From the NCBI RefSeq assembly GCF_008274785.1, contig NZ_VTPU01000027.1, positions 1 through 35,079 on the forward strand: 35,079 nucleotides of DNA, given 5' to 3'. The DNA is from Halomonas eurihalina. GTDB lineage: Bacteria > Pseudomonadota > Gammaproteobacteria > Pseudomonadales > Halomonadaceae. The position numbers and the translations under genes are program-made. The first letter of the stretch is position 1, and each line of letters begins with the position of its first letter. Positions 1-9,221 of the stretch are shown one piece after another. The notes under the pieces were generated by a model. It was not told where the DNA came from, did not search any database, and saw nothing but the letters and a program-made list of their open reading frames with translations.

Positions 1-78
1 CCGAACTCAGCAGTGAAACCGCTCAGCGCCGATGGTAGTGTGGGAGTTCCCATGCGAGAGTAGGTCATCGTCAGGCAT
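1..78 (+). rRNA. rrf: 5S ribosomal RNA, 3' part
   Basis: The window opens inside a 5S rRNA. The conserved stretch CCGAACTCAG at the very start, followed by the GATGGTAGTGTGGG and CATGCGAGAGTAGG segments and ending in CAGGCAT near position 78, matches the second half of gammaproteobacterial 5S rRNA. About the first 40 nucleotides lie outside the window. It marks the end of an rRNA operon transcribed rightwards. Confidence 0.95.
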
Positions 79-88
79 CTATCCCGAG

Positions 89-121
89 AAAACCCCGACT
101 TCACTGAAGTCGGGGTTTTTT
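89..121 (+). terminator. Rho-independent terminator of the rRNA operon
   Basis: A perfect 10-bp stem (CCCCGACTTC at 93-102 with GAAGTCGGGG at 106-115) has a 3-base loop and is followed by six T residues. It lies 10 bases after the 5S rRNA end, the usual position for an rRNA operon terminator. Confidence 0.95.
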
Positions 122-280
122 CATATAGGGCTCGTTTTTCCTTCCGATCTTTTCTCTTTTCCATATCCGCTGCCGGCCGGCCATAACGTGTTTGGCAGTG
201 GCGCCATATTCATCCTTCCCGGCTGAATGACACTCTCGCCAGCAAAAGGAGGCAGGTCCGCTGAGGCCAGGCCATCACGC

Positions 281-1861
281 ATGAGCAATACGCAGATAAA
301 CGACGATACACGAGCCAGCCGCGGGCTTGGCGATCCATTGGTATTCGCCCTGAGTGTGGGTTTCATATTGGCATTCATCGCCCTGTCCTTGTATGACCTC
401 GACATGGTGGCAGAGGGGATTGCCTCCGGCTTCGCCTGGACCGCCAAGACCCTGGGGACATATTTTCAGCTGCTGTTGCTGCTGACCTTCCTGGTTGCCA
501 TGGGATTAGTATTCACGCCAGCGGCGAGCGCCAGGGTCGGAAATCTCGAGCGCCCCGAACTGAGCACCTTCAAGTGGCTCTCGATCATTATGTGCACCCT
601 GCTGGCGGGAGGTGGCGTCTTCTTCGCTGCTGGAGAGCCGGTTTATCATTTCATCGTGACGCCACCGGCCTTTGATACTGAGGCGGGGACGACGGAGGCG
701 ATCGCCGGGGCCCTGGCGCAGTCCTTCATGCATTGGGGATTTCTGGGCTGGGCGGTACTGGGTTCCTTGACCGCGGTGGTGCTGGCCCGGGCCCACTATG
801 ACGAGGGGCATCCCTTGCAGCCGCGTACCCTGTTGATGCCGGTACTGGGCAAGCGCCTGGTGAGCGGCTGGCTGGGAAGTGTTATCGATGCCTTGTGCGT
901 GATCGCCGTGGTGGCCGGTACGGTGGGACCGATCGGCTTTCTTGCCACCCAGGTCAGCTTCGGGCTGCATGAGCTCCTTGGCCTGCCGGGAGGCTATGGT
1001 ACGCAGTTGGTCATCCTGGCGGTATTGGGGGCTATCTATGTTACCTCGGCCGTCACAGGGATCCACAGAGGCATTCAGATTCTCAGTCGTTTCAATGTTT
1101 TCCTGGCCTTGGCCATTGCCGCAGTGATCTTCATCTTCGGGCCGACACTGTTTCTGGTCGATGCTTACACCCAGGGCTTCGGGGAATATCTCTCTTCGTT
1201 CTTCACCATGGCGACCATGACCACGCAGACGGCGCCTGCTTGGTGGATGCAGTGGTGGACGGTGTTTTTCTTCTCCTGGTTCATCGGATACGGCCCCTTG
1301 ATGGCGATCTTTGTGGCGCGTATTTCCCGGGGGCGGACCATTCGCCAGATGATCCTGGCCGTCGCCGTCATGGCACCGATTGCCACGACTGTCTGGTTCA
1401 CCCTGATGGGCGGCTCGGGCATTCATTATCAGTTGACCGGCGCCGTCGAGCTCACCGAGGCATTGAAGGACTTCCAGTTCGACGTGGCGACCCTGACCGT
1501 GGCCCAGGCCCTGCCTGGCGGTACCCTGATGGCCCTGGCCGTACTGGTGCTGACGACGATCTTCGTTGCCACCACGGGCGACTCGATGAGTTACGCCATT
1601 GCGGTGGTTGGTTCCGGGCATGATGAGCCCAGTGCGCTGATTCGTGCCTTCTGGGGCATCATCATGGCGCTGATGGCGGCGATCCTGCTGCGCATGGGGG
1701 CGGGGCAGATCGGTGCGCTCCAGCAGTTCATCGTGATTACCGCCATTCCGGTATCGCTTGTGCTGTTGCCGTCACTGTGGACGGGGCCTCAGGCGGCTCG
1801 TGCCATGGCGCTGGAGCAGGGAGTGATCGGTGATAACCGTCGACCGCATCCAGCTCGCTGA
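281..1861 (+). CDS. BCCT family transporter with an altered aromatic box
   Basis: Inner-membrane carrier of the betaine/choline/carnitine transporter family, about 526 residues with roughly 12 predicted membrane helices. The family hallmark is clear: an aromatic-rich helix followed by FVARISRGRTIR (residues about 340-351), the BCCT signature. Compared with Corynebacterium BetP as I remember it, the three substrate-box tryptophans W371, W374 and W377 are replaced by F331, F334 and Y337, and only the W373 equivalent (W333) is kept. The glycine motif of helix 3 also differs (GGGVFFAAGEP near residue 107). The substrate may therefore not be a classical quaternary amine; that is inference. I chose the ATG at 281 because the conserved region starts shortly after it; an in-frame ATG at 227 adds 18 unremarkable residues. 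The gene stands alone between the rRNA operon and rlmM. Confidence 0.85.
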   Translation: MSNTQINDDTRASRGLGDPLVFALSVGFILAFIALSLYDLDMVAEGIASGFAWTAKTLGTYFQLLLLLTFLVAMGLVFTPAASARVGNLERPELSTFKWLSIIMCTLLAGGGVFFAAGEPVYHFIVTPPAFDTEAGTTEAIAGALAQSFMHWGFLGWAVLGSLTAVVLARAHYDEGHPLQPRTLLMPVLGKRLVSGWLGSVIDALCVIAVVAGTVGPIGFLATQVSFGLHELLGLPGGYGTQLVILAVLGAIYVTSAVTGIHRGIQILSRFNVFLALAIAAVIFIFGPTLFLVDAYTQGFGEYLSSFFTMATMTTQTAPAWWMQWWTVFFFSWFIGYGPLMAIFVARISRGRTIRQMILAVAVMAPIATTVWFTLMGGSGIHYQLTGAVELTEALKDFQFDVATLTVAQALPGGTLMALAVLVLTTIFVATTGDSMSYAIAVVGSGHDEPSALIRAFWGIIMALMAAILLRMGAGQIGALQQFIVITAIPVSLVLLPSLWTGPQAARAMALEQGVIGDNRRPHPAR

Positions 1862-1996
1862 TGTTCGCGGCGAACGTCGTCCCGTCAGAGCTCGGCCTGC
1901 TAACATAACGGCCTTGCGGACGCGCTGCCCGGGTAGAGGCGGCGTTTCCATGCCAGTCGGGCAGGTAAGAACGTTGTGATCAGAGGAGTTCCGTCG

Positions 1997-3067
1997 TTGA
2001 AGATCGTCCCCAATGAGCTGCTGCTCTATTGTCGCCCTGGCTTCGAGACTGATCTGGCGTCGGAGTTGCTGGAAAAGGCGGCTCTGTCCGGCATCAGTGG
2101 TGCTCCACGCTTCGAGCGTGGCGGTGGCCATGTACGCTTCGAGGTGACCGACGGGCGCCCCGCCAATGACTTGCACCGTGCCCTGCCGCTCGCGTCACTG
2201 GTCTTCGCGCGACAGAGTCTGGTGGCTTTGCCTCCGTTGACTCTGGATCGCTCGGATCGTCTGAGTGCCATCATCGCACAGGCCCGGGACAGCGCCTGGA
2301 GTTGCGAGACGTTCTGGCAGGAAACGCCGGACACCAACGAGGCCAAGGCGCTGGCGGGGCTGATCAAATCACTCAGACGCCCCCTTGAGGCGCAGTTGCG
2401 CAAGGCGGGCGTGCTGCGTCGCAAGGCGGGAGGACGGCGCCTGCATCTGTTGTGGAGCGAGGGCCATCGAGTTCAGCTGGGCATGAGTTTTCCCGGCAAT
2501 CGCAGCGAACAGCTCGGCGGCATTCGTCGGCTGCGATCGCCTTCCCGGGCGCCGAGTCGCTCGACGCTCAAGCTCGAAGAGGCCTGGCACGAGTTCGTGC
2601 CTGCCGAGCAGTGGTCGACCAGGTTGAGCGAGGGCATGCAGGCGGCCGATCTCGGTGCTGCCCCGGGTGGTTGGACCTGGCAATTGGTCCAGCGGGGCAT
2701 GCAGGTCTTTGCCATCGACAATGGACCAATGGACCGCGATCTGATGGCCTCCGGGCTGGTGGAACATCTACGCGAGGATGGTTTCGTCTGGGCGCCACCG
2801 GCCCGCCTGGATTGGCTGGTCTGCGACATCGTCGACAAGCCGTCCCGGGTGATCACCATGGTCGAGCGCTGGCTCATTCGACGCTGGTGTCGCGAGGCGG
2901 TATTCAATCTCAAGTTACCGATGAAGCGTCGCTGGGAAGCGGTTACGGAGGGGCTGTCGCGCCTGGCGGACTCCCTGGAGCGTGCCGGGGTGAAGGCCGA
3001 AATCGCGTGCCGCCACCTCTACCATGATCGGGAAGAGGTGACGGTGCATGTGCGGCTGCTCGATTGA
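1997..3067 (+). CDS. rlmM: 23S rRNA (cytidine-2498-2'-O)-methyltransferase RlmM
   Basis: Cytoplasmic SAM-dependent enzyme that 2'-O-methylates C2498 of 23S rRNA. About 356 residues, close to the E. coli protein (366). The N-terminal LLYCRPGFE segment and THUMP-like part are followed by a Rossmann-fold methyltransferase domain with the SAM motif DLGAAPGGWTWQL, the catalytic-type segments LVCDIVDKP and NLKLPMK, and the C-terminal LYHDREEVTVHVR. All match E. coli RlmM from memory. I place the start at a TTG (1997) because GAGGAG at 1983-1988 lies 8 bases upstream and the protein then begins like its relatives. An in-frame GTG at 1976 is the alternative, with a weaker AGGT ribosome site. Monocistronic, convergent with the next gene. 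Confidence 0.93.
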   Translation: MKIVPNELLLYCRPGFETDLASELLEKAALSGISGAPRFERGGGHVRFEVTDGRPANDLHRALPLASLVFARQSLVALPPLTLDRSDRLSAIIAQARDSAWSCETFWQETPDTNEAKALAGLIKSLRRPLEAQLRKAGVLRRKAGGRRLHLLWSEGHRVQLGMSFPGNRSEQLGGIRRLRSPSRAPSRSTLKLEEAWHEFVPAEQWSTRLSEGMQAADLGAAPGGWTWQLVQRGMQVFAIDNGPMDRDLMASGLVEHLREDGFVWAPPARLDWLVCDIVDKPSRVITMVERWLIRRWCREAVFNLKLPMKRRWEAVTEGLSRLADSLERAGVKAEIACRHLYHDREEVTVHVRLLD

Positions 3068-3139
3068 GGAAATACAGCTTACGGCGAAGTATTCAGCGTT
3101 TCCTCGAGGGGAGGGAAGTGGAAGGAGCCGGTTGGCGAG

Positions 3140-3427
3140 TCAGTAGCTGGGCTCGTAGATGCGGATGCGTTCTTCTTCGGTCAGTAGGGGCTGCAGGCGT
3201 TGCATGGCCCTGGCGCGATGTTCGCTGTTGACCCATTCTTTCCAGGCGCGCAGGTCGCGCCATTTGGTGATCACCAGGCGTCGGTCGCTGTGCCCCTTCT
3301 CGACGAGGGTCTCGCCGCTGACGAAGCCGGATGCACCAAGCGATTGGCGTATGGCCTCGCGGGCGGCTTCCTCGTATTCTTCTTCGAGTCCGGGCATGAT
3401 ATGACGCTCGATAATGACCTTGATCAT
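3140..3427 (-). CDS. ABM-domain (antibiotic biosynthesis monooxygenase-like) protein
   Basis: Small single-domain protein of 95 residues. It starts MIKVIIERHIMPG, then has a helix rich in Glu/Ala (EEEYEEAAREAIRQSL) and the strand-turn segment RRLVITKWRDLRAWKEWVNSEHRA, the pattern of the dimeric alpha+beta ferredoxin-like ABM fold (Pfam ABM). Family members include cofactor-independent monooxygenases, heme-degrading enzymes and many of unknown role, so no reaction is assigned. Start ATG at 3427 is supported by GGGAG about 7-8 bases upstream. It is divergent from tusA with 44 bases between start codons, so the two may share regulatory DNA. Confidence 0.8.
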   Translation of the reverse strand: MIKVIIERHIMPGLEEEYEEAAREAIRQSLGASGFVSGETLVEKGHSDRRLVITKWRDLRAWKEWVNSEHRARAMQRLQPLLTEEERIRIYEPSY

Positions 3428-3471
3428 CCAGCTACTCCCTATGCTTGTTCTTCGACACGATGAGGTTATCG

Positions 3472-3729
3472 ATGGTTGATTCTGCGGATTCCTTGCCGAG
3501 TTGTCATGCCGAACTGGATACCACGGGCCTCTACTGCCCGGAACCGATCATGTTGATGCACAACAAGGTGCGCGACATGCAGGCAGGCGAAGTCCTCAAG
3601 GTGATCGCCAGCGATCCGGCGACCACCCGGGACGTTCCCAAGTTCTGCGGCTTCCTCGGCCATGACTTGTTGCATCAGTGTGAACAAGAAGGGCACTACC
3701 TTTATTTCATCCGTCTCGGTCACTCATGA
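3472..3729 (+). CDS. tusA: Sulfur carrier protein TusA
   Basis: Small cytoplasmic sulfur-transfer protein of 85 residues that accepts persulfide sulfur from a cysteine desulfurase and passes it toward tRNA 2-thiouridine and other sulfur pathways. The catalytic-cysteine motif LYCPEPIMLM and the segment DPATTRDVPKFCGFLGHDLL match the E. coli protein (81 residues) closely. The ATG at 3472 is preferred because TGAGG at 3461-3465 is 6 bases upstream; an earlier in-frame ATG at 3445 would add nine residues that the family lacks. Single gene, divergent from the ABM protein. Confidence 0.93.
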   Translation: MVDSADSLPSCHAELDTTGLYCPEPIMLMHNKVRDMQAGEVLKVIASDPATTRDVPKFCGFLGHDLLHQCEQEGHYLYFIRLGHS

Positions 3730-3762
3730 CGGTGTGACCCCGTTCGCGTAATCCCGGCTTCC

Positions 3763-4470
3763 CTAGTCGTCTTGTTGATGGTCCGGCATGACTATCAATG
3801 CCAGGGCCTCCAGGGTCGCGGGATCTTCCCGGCGAATGCGGTTGGCGATCTGTCGCTGGAAGAAATAGACCACGCGGTGGCGGCTGTGTCCGGTATACAG
3901 GCAAGGGTCGCCGGGCAGGATCGGCGTGGAATCGATCAACTGCTCGTCGGCGAGCAGGGCTTCCACGGCGCCGTCGCTGTACAGCCGCCAACCGAAGACC
4001 TGCTTCAACTGCCAGGGGGCATCGCTGTCGTCCATGCATAGCGCATGTGTACCCTGGGTTTCGGGGAGCTGCTGGATCAGGGTCGGCTCGCTGGTCGCCT
4101 CATACTCGAAGTAGGCTGCGGCCTGTTCGAGCTCGAACACCTTGTGATCCGGCGCCTCCTCGAACAACTCCTCGGTCTCCGGGTCGCGATAACCGATGAA
4201 GTGGCCATGTTCTGGATCGTCGAGCTGCTGGCAGGGGGTGAGGCTTTCCATCCACGGCACCAGGCCGACGACATGGCCGTCTTCTCTGAGTCCCCAGGCG
4301 AGCAGCGGCATGCCGTAGTAGGCATCGGGTTCGGAAGGCAACTGATAGACCATTTCCAGGCCATCGAGCTCCGGCGAGAGGCGGATCAGGCGTCGCCTGG
4401 CCTCCTGGCGTTGGCGCATGGCGTCCAGGTCGATGACCTGGGCGGGGCGCGGTGACAGCGGGATACCCAT
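3763..4470 (-). CDS. Conserved-looking acidic protein of unknown function
   Basis: A 235-residue soluble protein that I do not recognise. It has no signal peptide or membrane segment. Its composition is strongly acidic and rich in aromatic residues, with segments such as PEHGHFIGYRDPETEELFEE and CLYTGHSRHRVVYFFQRQIANRIRRED. It contains WGLREDGHVVGLVPWMESL near residue 59, repeated GH/GY turns and an Asp/Gln-rich tail. The ribosome site AGGAGGG lies 6 bases before the ATG, so expression is credible. Codon use resembles the neighbours. It is convergent with tusA (33 bases apart) and separated by 175 bases from the upstream gene. No function is proposed. Confidence 0.8.
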   Translation of the reverse strand: MGIPLSPRPAQVIDLDAMRQRQEARRRLIRLSPELDGLEMVYQLPSEPDAYYGMPLLAWGLREDGHVVGLVPWMESLTPCQQLDDPEHGHFIGYRDPETEELFEEAPDHKVFELEQAAAYFEYEATSEPTLIQQLPETQGTHALCMDDSDAPWQLKQVFGWRLYSDGAVEALLADEQLIDSTPILPGDPCLYTGHSRHRVVYFFQRQIANRIRREDPATLEALALIVMPDHQQDD

Positions 4471-4645
4471 GAAGTCCCTCCTGCTGCTGCGTGGTCACGT
4501 CATTGGCATTGGAGGGGCGGGCAACGAGGCGGGCGTCATCCGATGCCCATTCCCTGTTGCGACGTCCCCCGGCCGGTCGGCAGCGCACAACGTCACTGTT
4601 CTTCCATCAATAGCACAGAGTGATGACCCCGTTAAGTCCTTCCCG

Positions 4646-5701
4646 TCATCGGCAGGACTCCGATAGTCGCAGGCGGAGTGCCTGATGTCGTTGTCGGGCG
4701 TTGACCATCGCGGGCCAGGGGGCTTTCGGATTGTCCAGGGAAAGCCAGCGCTGGCGGTAGGCAGCGACTGCCGGCGGGGGCTCCAGCGGGTGGGCCTCGA
4801 GCAGGTCATGAATAGCGCCCAGCCAGAGGGCCGACTGGTCTTCGAGCCGTGTCAGCCAGCGATTCAAGGACATCATGTCGGGCAGTTGGTCGGGTGTTTC
4901 GGGGGCGCTGCAGTCCTCGGCACGGGCCAGTGTCGTCTCGAGCAGTGCGGAAGCTTCCGTCAGGCGCTGTTCGGCCAGTTGCAGGGCACGCAGCAATTCC
5001 GCCGTCAGCGGGCGCTGACGCAGCGTGTTCAGGTGGTGCTCTAGCGTCGCGGAGTCTGGCGTCCAGCCAGGATCGAACTGGCGCTCCGCCGCCTCGCGCA
5101 GGTAGGCGAGGGCAGGCAGTTGTGCATCCACCGTGGACAGGGCGTCCGGGGGCAGCGGCGAGCTGGCCCGTGAAAAACTGTCGACCCATTCACTCGAATC
5201 GAAGAGCGCATTCCAGCTCGCACGGGGCAGGCGCTCGGTCTTGAGTTGCGTCAGCCGAGCCAGGCGCTGACGATCGTCGGCGTCGAGGGAGTCCGGTACT
5301 TGCGTGTGCCAGCAGGCGTTGAGACGCCGCCAGAGCTTGAGCTCATAGAGCCAGCGTTGGCTGGGGGCCGCCACGCGGCCCAACTGGTTGTTGCGCTTGG
5401 CTACCAGGTTGCTGATATGACAACCGCGCAGGGCATAGACATCGAGCAGGCCCTGCCGAAGGTCCTCAAGTGGAAAGCGCCGCGCCTGGTGCTCCGGAAA
5501 GGCGCCGATGTTGTCCGGGGCGGTGGGCTCGGGTGGTGGCAACGCCAAGGCGGCGGCAAGGCGTTGCTGGTAATCCTGCAAGCGCCGTTCGGCTTCGCCA
5601 TCGCTGCAGCCGGCGAGCCAGCCGCTCAGCAGCAGTGCAAGGGTGAGTCGCCACCACAGTGGGCGGTACTCAGTCGGTATCGGGAATCGCTTCATCGCCA
5701 C
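4646..5701 (-). CDS. DUF3080-like lipoprotein
   Basis: A 351-residue protein with a basic N-terminus, a hydrophobic stretch and a lipobox LAGC with the lipidated cysteine at about residue 32. Serine follows the cysteine, which in gammaproteobacteria favours outer-membrane sorting. The mature part is helical and contains CHISNLVAKRNNQLGRVAAP and SQRWLYELKLWRRL, which I associate with DUF3080 (function unknown). The start is a GTG at 5701 or an ATG at 5695; AAGG about 9 bases before 5701 favours the GTG. The start lies inside the 3' end of the MATE transporter gene (32-base overlap), so the two are probably co-transcribed and translationally coupled. Confidence 0.75.
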   Translation of the reverse strand: MAMKRFPIPTEYRPLWWRLTLALLLSGWLAGCSDGEAERRLQDYQQRLAAALALPPPEPTAPDNIGAFPEHQARRFPLEDLRQGLLDVYALRGCHISNLVAKRNNQLGRVAAPSQRWLYELKLWRRLNACWHTQVPDSLDADDRQRLARLTQLKTERLPRASWNALFDSSEWVDSFSRASSPLPPDALSTVDAQLPALAYLREAAERQFDPGWTPDSATLEHHLNTLRQRPLTAELLRALQLAEQRLTEASALLETTLARAEDCSAPETPDQLPDMMSLNRWLTRLEDQSALWLGAIHDLLEAHPLEPPPAVAAYRQRWLSLDNPKAPWPAMVNARQRHQALRLRLSESCR

Positions 5702-7121
5702 GTGCCACCGCCTTGCTGCGTCGTCGCAAGCGCTCTCCCAGCAGGATGGCAGCCACCGTCAGGCCGGCGATCAGGCCGGTCCAGTAGCCATGCACGCCCA
5801 TGGGCGCCAGGGCGTCGAACAGCCCGTACACGCCCAGCCAGTGGCCACCGCCGAGCCCCACCAGCCAATAGGCCAGCATGGTGATCAGCATGATCACGCG
5901 GGTGTCCTTGTAGCCGCGCAGGGCGCCGGCGAGGCTGACCTGCAGGGAGTCGGACACCTGATAGATCATGGCTAGGCCAATCAGCGACAGTGTCAGTTGC
6001 TGAACCGCGGTATCGTGCGTATAGAGCTCGATCACGGGAGCCGCCGTCAGCCACAGTATCAGGCTGTTGATCAGGGCCACCACCAGGGCGATCAGGATAC
6101 CGTTCCAGGCGACCAGCCGAGCGAGGTCGGGCCTTCCCTGGCCGAGGGTGTTGCCGACCCTGACCGTGAGTGCCATGCCCAGCGACAAGGGCAGCATGAA
6201 CAGCAGGCCGGTGTAATTGAGCGCTACCTGGTGTGCGGCCACGGTCACTTCGCCGAGGCTGGCGACGAACAGGGCGATCAGCGTGAACAGCGTGACCTCG
6301 ACGAAGATGGCTACCCCGATGGGAACCCCGATATGAAGTAACTCGCCGATCAGACGCCAGCGTGGCGGTGATGGCTCGCACCACAGTTCGACGTCGCCAT
6401 AGGCTCGGCTGCGACGCGTATAGGCGGCCATGCTCAGGCCCATGACCCACATGGAGATCGCGGTGGCGATGCCGCAGCCCGTTGCGCCCAACGCGGGCAG
6501 TGCCTGCAGAGGGGCGGGGAGTCCATCGCCCAGCAGGGTCGTGAGGCCTTCGCCGCCGTAGATCAGGACGTAGTTGCTGGGAATGTTGACGGCCAGCCCG
6601 ATCAGGCTTATCCACAGCGCGGGGCGAGTATGGTTCATGCCGTCGGAGAAGGCACGCAGGGCCTGGAAAATCGCCACTCCGGGCATGCCAAAGCCGATCG
6701 CCGCCAGGTAGCCGGCCGAACGCCTGGCGACCTCATCGGGCACATCCATTGCCGCGAAGATCGGCATCACCGCCGTCCACAGCAGCAGGGCCGAGAGGAT
6801 CCCCAGGACGAGGCCGATCCACAGGGCTTGGTGTACCTGAACGCGAATACCCGCCTGACGCTGGGCGCCAAGCAGATGTGCGACGACTGGTGTCAGCCCC
6901 ATCATGGTGCCGGTCATGAACAGCATCAGCGGCATCCACAGGCTGGAGCCTACCGAGACCGCCGCTAGATCGGTCGCGCTGAGGCGACCCGTCATCATCA
7001 CGTCCACAACGCTCATGCCAGCCTGGGCGAGCTGGGCGCCGCAGATGGGCAGGGCGAGACGGATCAGGGGACCGGTGTCGCGGCGTGACACCTCGCACAA
7101 ATCGGTGATGAATCGAGCCAC
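5670..7121 (-). CDS. MATE family multidrug exporter (NorM-type)
   Basis: Inner-membrane cation-coupled exporter of 483 residues with about 12 helices in two similar halves. The first helix region reads LALPICGAQLAQAGMSVVDVMMTGRLSATDLAAVSVGSS, typical of NorM-like MATE proteins, and the second half contains GEVTVAAHQVALNYTGLLFMLPLSLGMALTVRVG, the mirrored MATE motif. Family substrates are cationic drugs and dyes, exported with Na+ or H+; the substrate here cannot be read from sequence. The start is GTG at 7121, with GGAG about 9 bases upstream. It heads an operon with the lipoprotein gene and is divergent from epmC. Confidence 0.9.
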   Translation of the reverse strand: MARFITDLCEVSRRDTGPLIRLALPICGAQLAQAGMSVVDVMMTGRLSATDLAAVSVGSSLWMPLMLFMTGTMMGLTPVVAHLLGAQRQAGIRVQVHQALWIGLVLGILSALLLWTAVMPIFAAMDVPDEVARRSAGYLAAIGFGMPGVAIFQALRAFSDGMNHTRPALWISLIGLAVNIPSNYVLIYGGEGLTTLLGDGLPAPLQALPALGATGCGIATAISMWVMGLSMAAYTRRSRAYGDVELWCEPSPPRWRLIGELLHIGVPIGVAIFVEVTLFTLIALFVASLGEVTVAAHQVALNYTGLLFMLPLSLGMALTVRVGNTLGQGRPDLARLVAWNGILIALVVALINSLILWLTAAPVIELYTHDTAVQQLTLSLIGLAMIYQVSDSLQVSLAGALRGYKDTRVIMLITMLAYWLVGLGGGHWLGVYGLFDALAPMGVHGYWTGLIAGLTVAAILLGERLRRRSKAVARGDEAIPDTD

Positions 7122-7273
7122 GGCTCATGCTCCATGCGAATAACGGGAGGCCCCGGGCGTCATGCATGCGGGGGAGCAAGATAGTCTATCAGCGAGTGGC
7201 GGTTTTCGCTCCTGGCAGCGGCTCGATATACTACGCCCTCGCCACGCCGATCATTCACTGTTCTGGAGTTCGT

Positions 7274-7837
7274 GTGATACACCGTCTCGACGATGTCATC
7301 GCCTTGTTCGACGGCCTGTTCATGTCGAGCCACCGCACCCGCCTGGTGCGCGGTGACGACGAGCCGATCTACCTGCCGGCCGATGCCTCGAATCCCTGGC
7401 ATCGGGTGATCTTTGCTCATGGCTTCTATGCCAGCGCCCTGCACGAGATCAGCCACTGGTGCATTGCCGGCACTCGTCGACGCCAGTGGGAGGATTACGG
7501 CTACTGGTACCAGCCCGATGGTCGGGATGCCGGCCAGCAACGTGAGTTCGAGTCGGTGGAAGTGACGCCCCAGGCCCTGGAATTGCTGTTTTCTCGGGCC
7601 TGTGGTTTGCCATTCAACGTCAGCGTCGACAACCTCGGCGGCGAGGCAGAGGTCGATCGTGACGCCTTCCGGTCGCGGGTCGAGGCGCGGGCCGCACGTT
7701 ACGAGGCAGAAGGGTTGCCGCGGCGCGCCGAGGCCTTTCGCACTGCACTGGCAGCCTTCTACGGCGAGGGTACCTCACTCGAGGAGGCGCTGGCCGTGGG
7801 GCGTGACTGCCTGCGCGAGGCGCCCGAGCCGGCGTGA
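7274..7837 (+). CDS. epmC: Elongation factor P hydroxylase EpmC
   Basis: Cytoplasmic non-heme iron protein that hydroxylates the beta-lysyl-lysine of EF-P, the last step of the EpmA/EpmB/EpmC pathway. It has 187 residues (E. coli YfcM/EpmC 182). Diagnostic segments are RGDDEPIYLPAD, FAHGFYASALHEISHWCIAG (residues about 47-66, with candidate metal ligands in HEISH 57-61), YWYQPDGRD and PFNVSVDNL. The GTG at 7274 is chosen because TGGAG at 7264-7268 is 5 bases upstream and the protein then matches the family length; the open frame runs further upstream without conserved content. A TATACT hexamer at about 7231 in the upstream region could be its -10 box. Convergent with the next gene, only 6 bases apart. 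Confidence 0.93.
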   Translation: MIHRLDDVIALFDGLFMSSHRTRLVRGDDEPIYLPADASNPWHRVIFAHGFYASALHEISHWCIAGTRRRQWEDYGYWYQPDGRDAGQQREFESVEVTPQALELLFSRACGLPFNVSVDNLGGEAEVDRDAFRSRVEARAARYEAEGLPRRAEAFRTALAAFYGEGTSLEEALAVGRDCLREAPEPA

Positions 7838-7843
7838 GAGGCA

Positions 7844-8323
7844 TCAAGTGTCCTCATTGATCCTCAGGTGCAGGGCGAGCATTACCTGAATTTCTTCCTC
7901 AGGCCGCAGTGGCTCGAGCCCCAGTTCGCCGAACAGATCCCCCCTGGCGCGTGCCCATTCTCCCGGAGCCAGGCCGTTGTACAGGCTCTCGGCGGGAGCC
8001 AGTTCGACGAAGGGGTCCAGTCCATAAGTCTCGAAGAGCCGTGACAAGGCCGCTTCGTCGTCGCCGACGCCGGCGGTGTAGAGCGTGGCATTGAAGTGAT
8101 CGGTCTCCAGTTCGCGGATCACGTCCAGGGGGCTCACGCCCATGCTGTTGAGTTCTTCCAGGCTGTAGTCGCCCAGCGAGACCAGTTCGTCCTCGAGCCA
8201 GTTGTTGTCCGGCTGGATCAAGGTGTGTTTGACGCGGCCATCCGGCAGGGTCCAGGCAATGGAGAGCGGCAGATCTCCGTCGTTGCCGGTCTCGATCGCA
8301 ATGAAAGCGGGCAGCTCATCCAT
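7844..8323 (-). CDS. Small acidic protein resembling a degenerate DnaQ-type exonuclease
   Basis: A 159-residue protein not assigned to a family with certainty. Its opening, PAFIAIETGNDGDLPLSIAW followed by LPDGRVKHTLIQPDNNW, follows the first two strands of DEDDh 3'-5' exonucleases (hDxE, then a strand ending in IxP..W). Later TLYTAGVGDDEAALSRLFETYG resembles the strand-D-helix of the third motif. The first Asp of DxE is replaced by Ala (AIE), and no HxAxxD motif is seen near the end. If homologous, it is probably catalytically dead. That is inference from pattern only. It starts 2 bases after the tatD stop, so it is translated from the tatD transcript. Confidence 0.72.
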   Translation of the reverse strand: MDELPAFIAIETGNDGDLPLSIAWTLPDGRVKHTLIQPDNNWLEDELVSLGDYSLEELNSMGVSPLDVIRELETDHFNATLYTAGVGDDEAALSRLFETYGLDPFVELAPAESLYNGLAPGEWARARGDLFGELGLEPLRPEEEIQVMLALHLRINEDT

Positions 8324-8325
8324 GG

Positions 8326-9213
<888 letters not shown>

Positions 9214-9221
9214 GACGGTAT

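Noticed and set aside
506..1621. A 371-residue minus-strand frame opposite the BCCT gene
   Set aside because: Very rich in His, Arg, Gln and Gly with no motif; the opposite strand encodes a clear 12-helix transporter.
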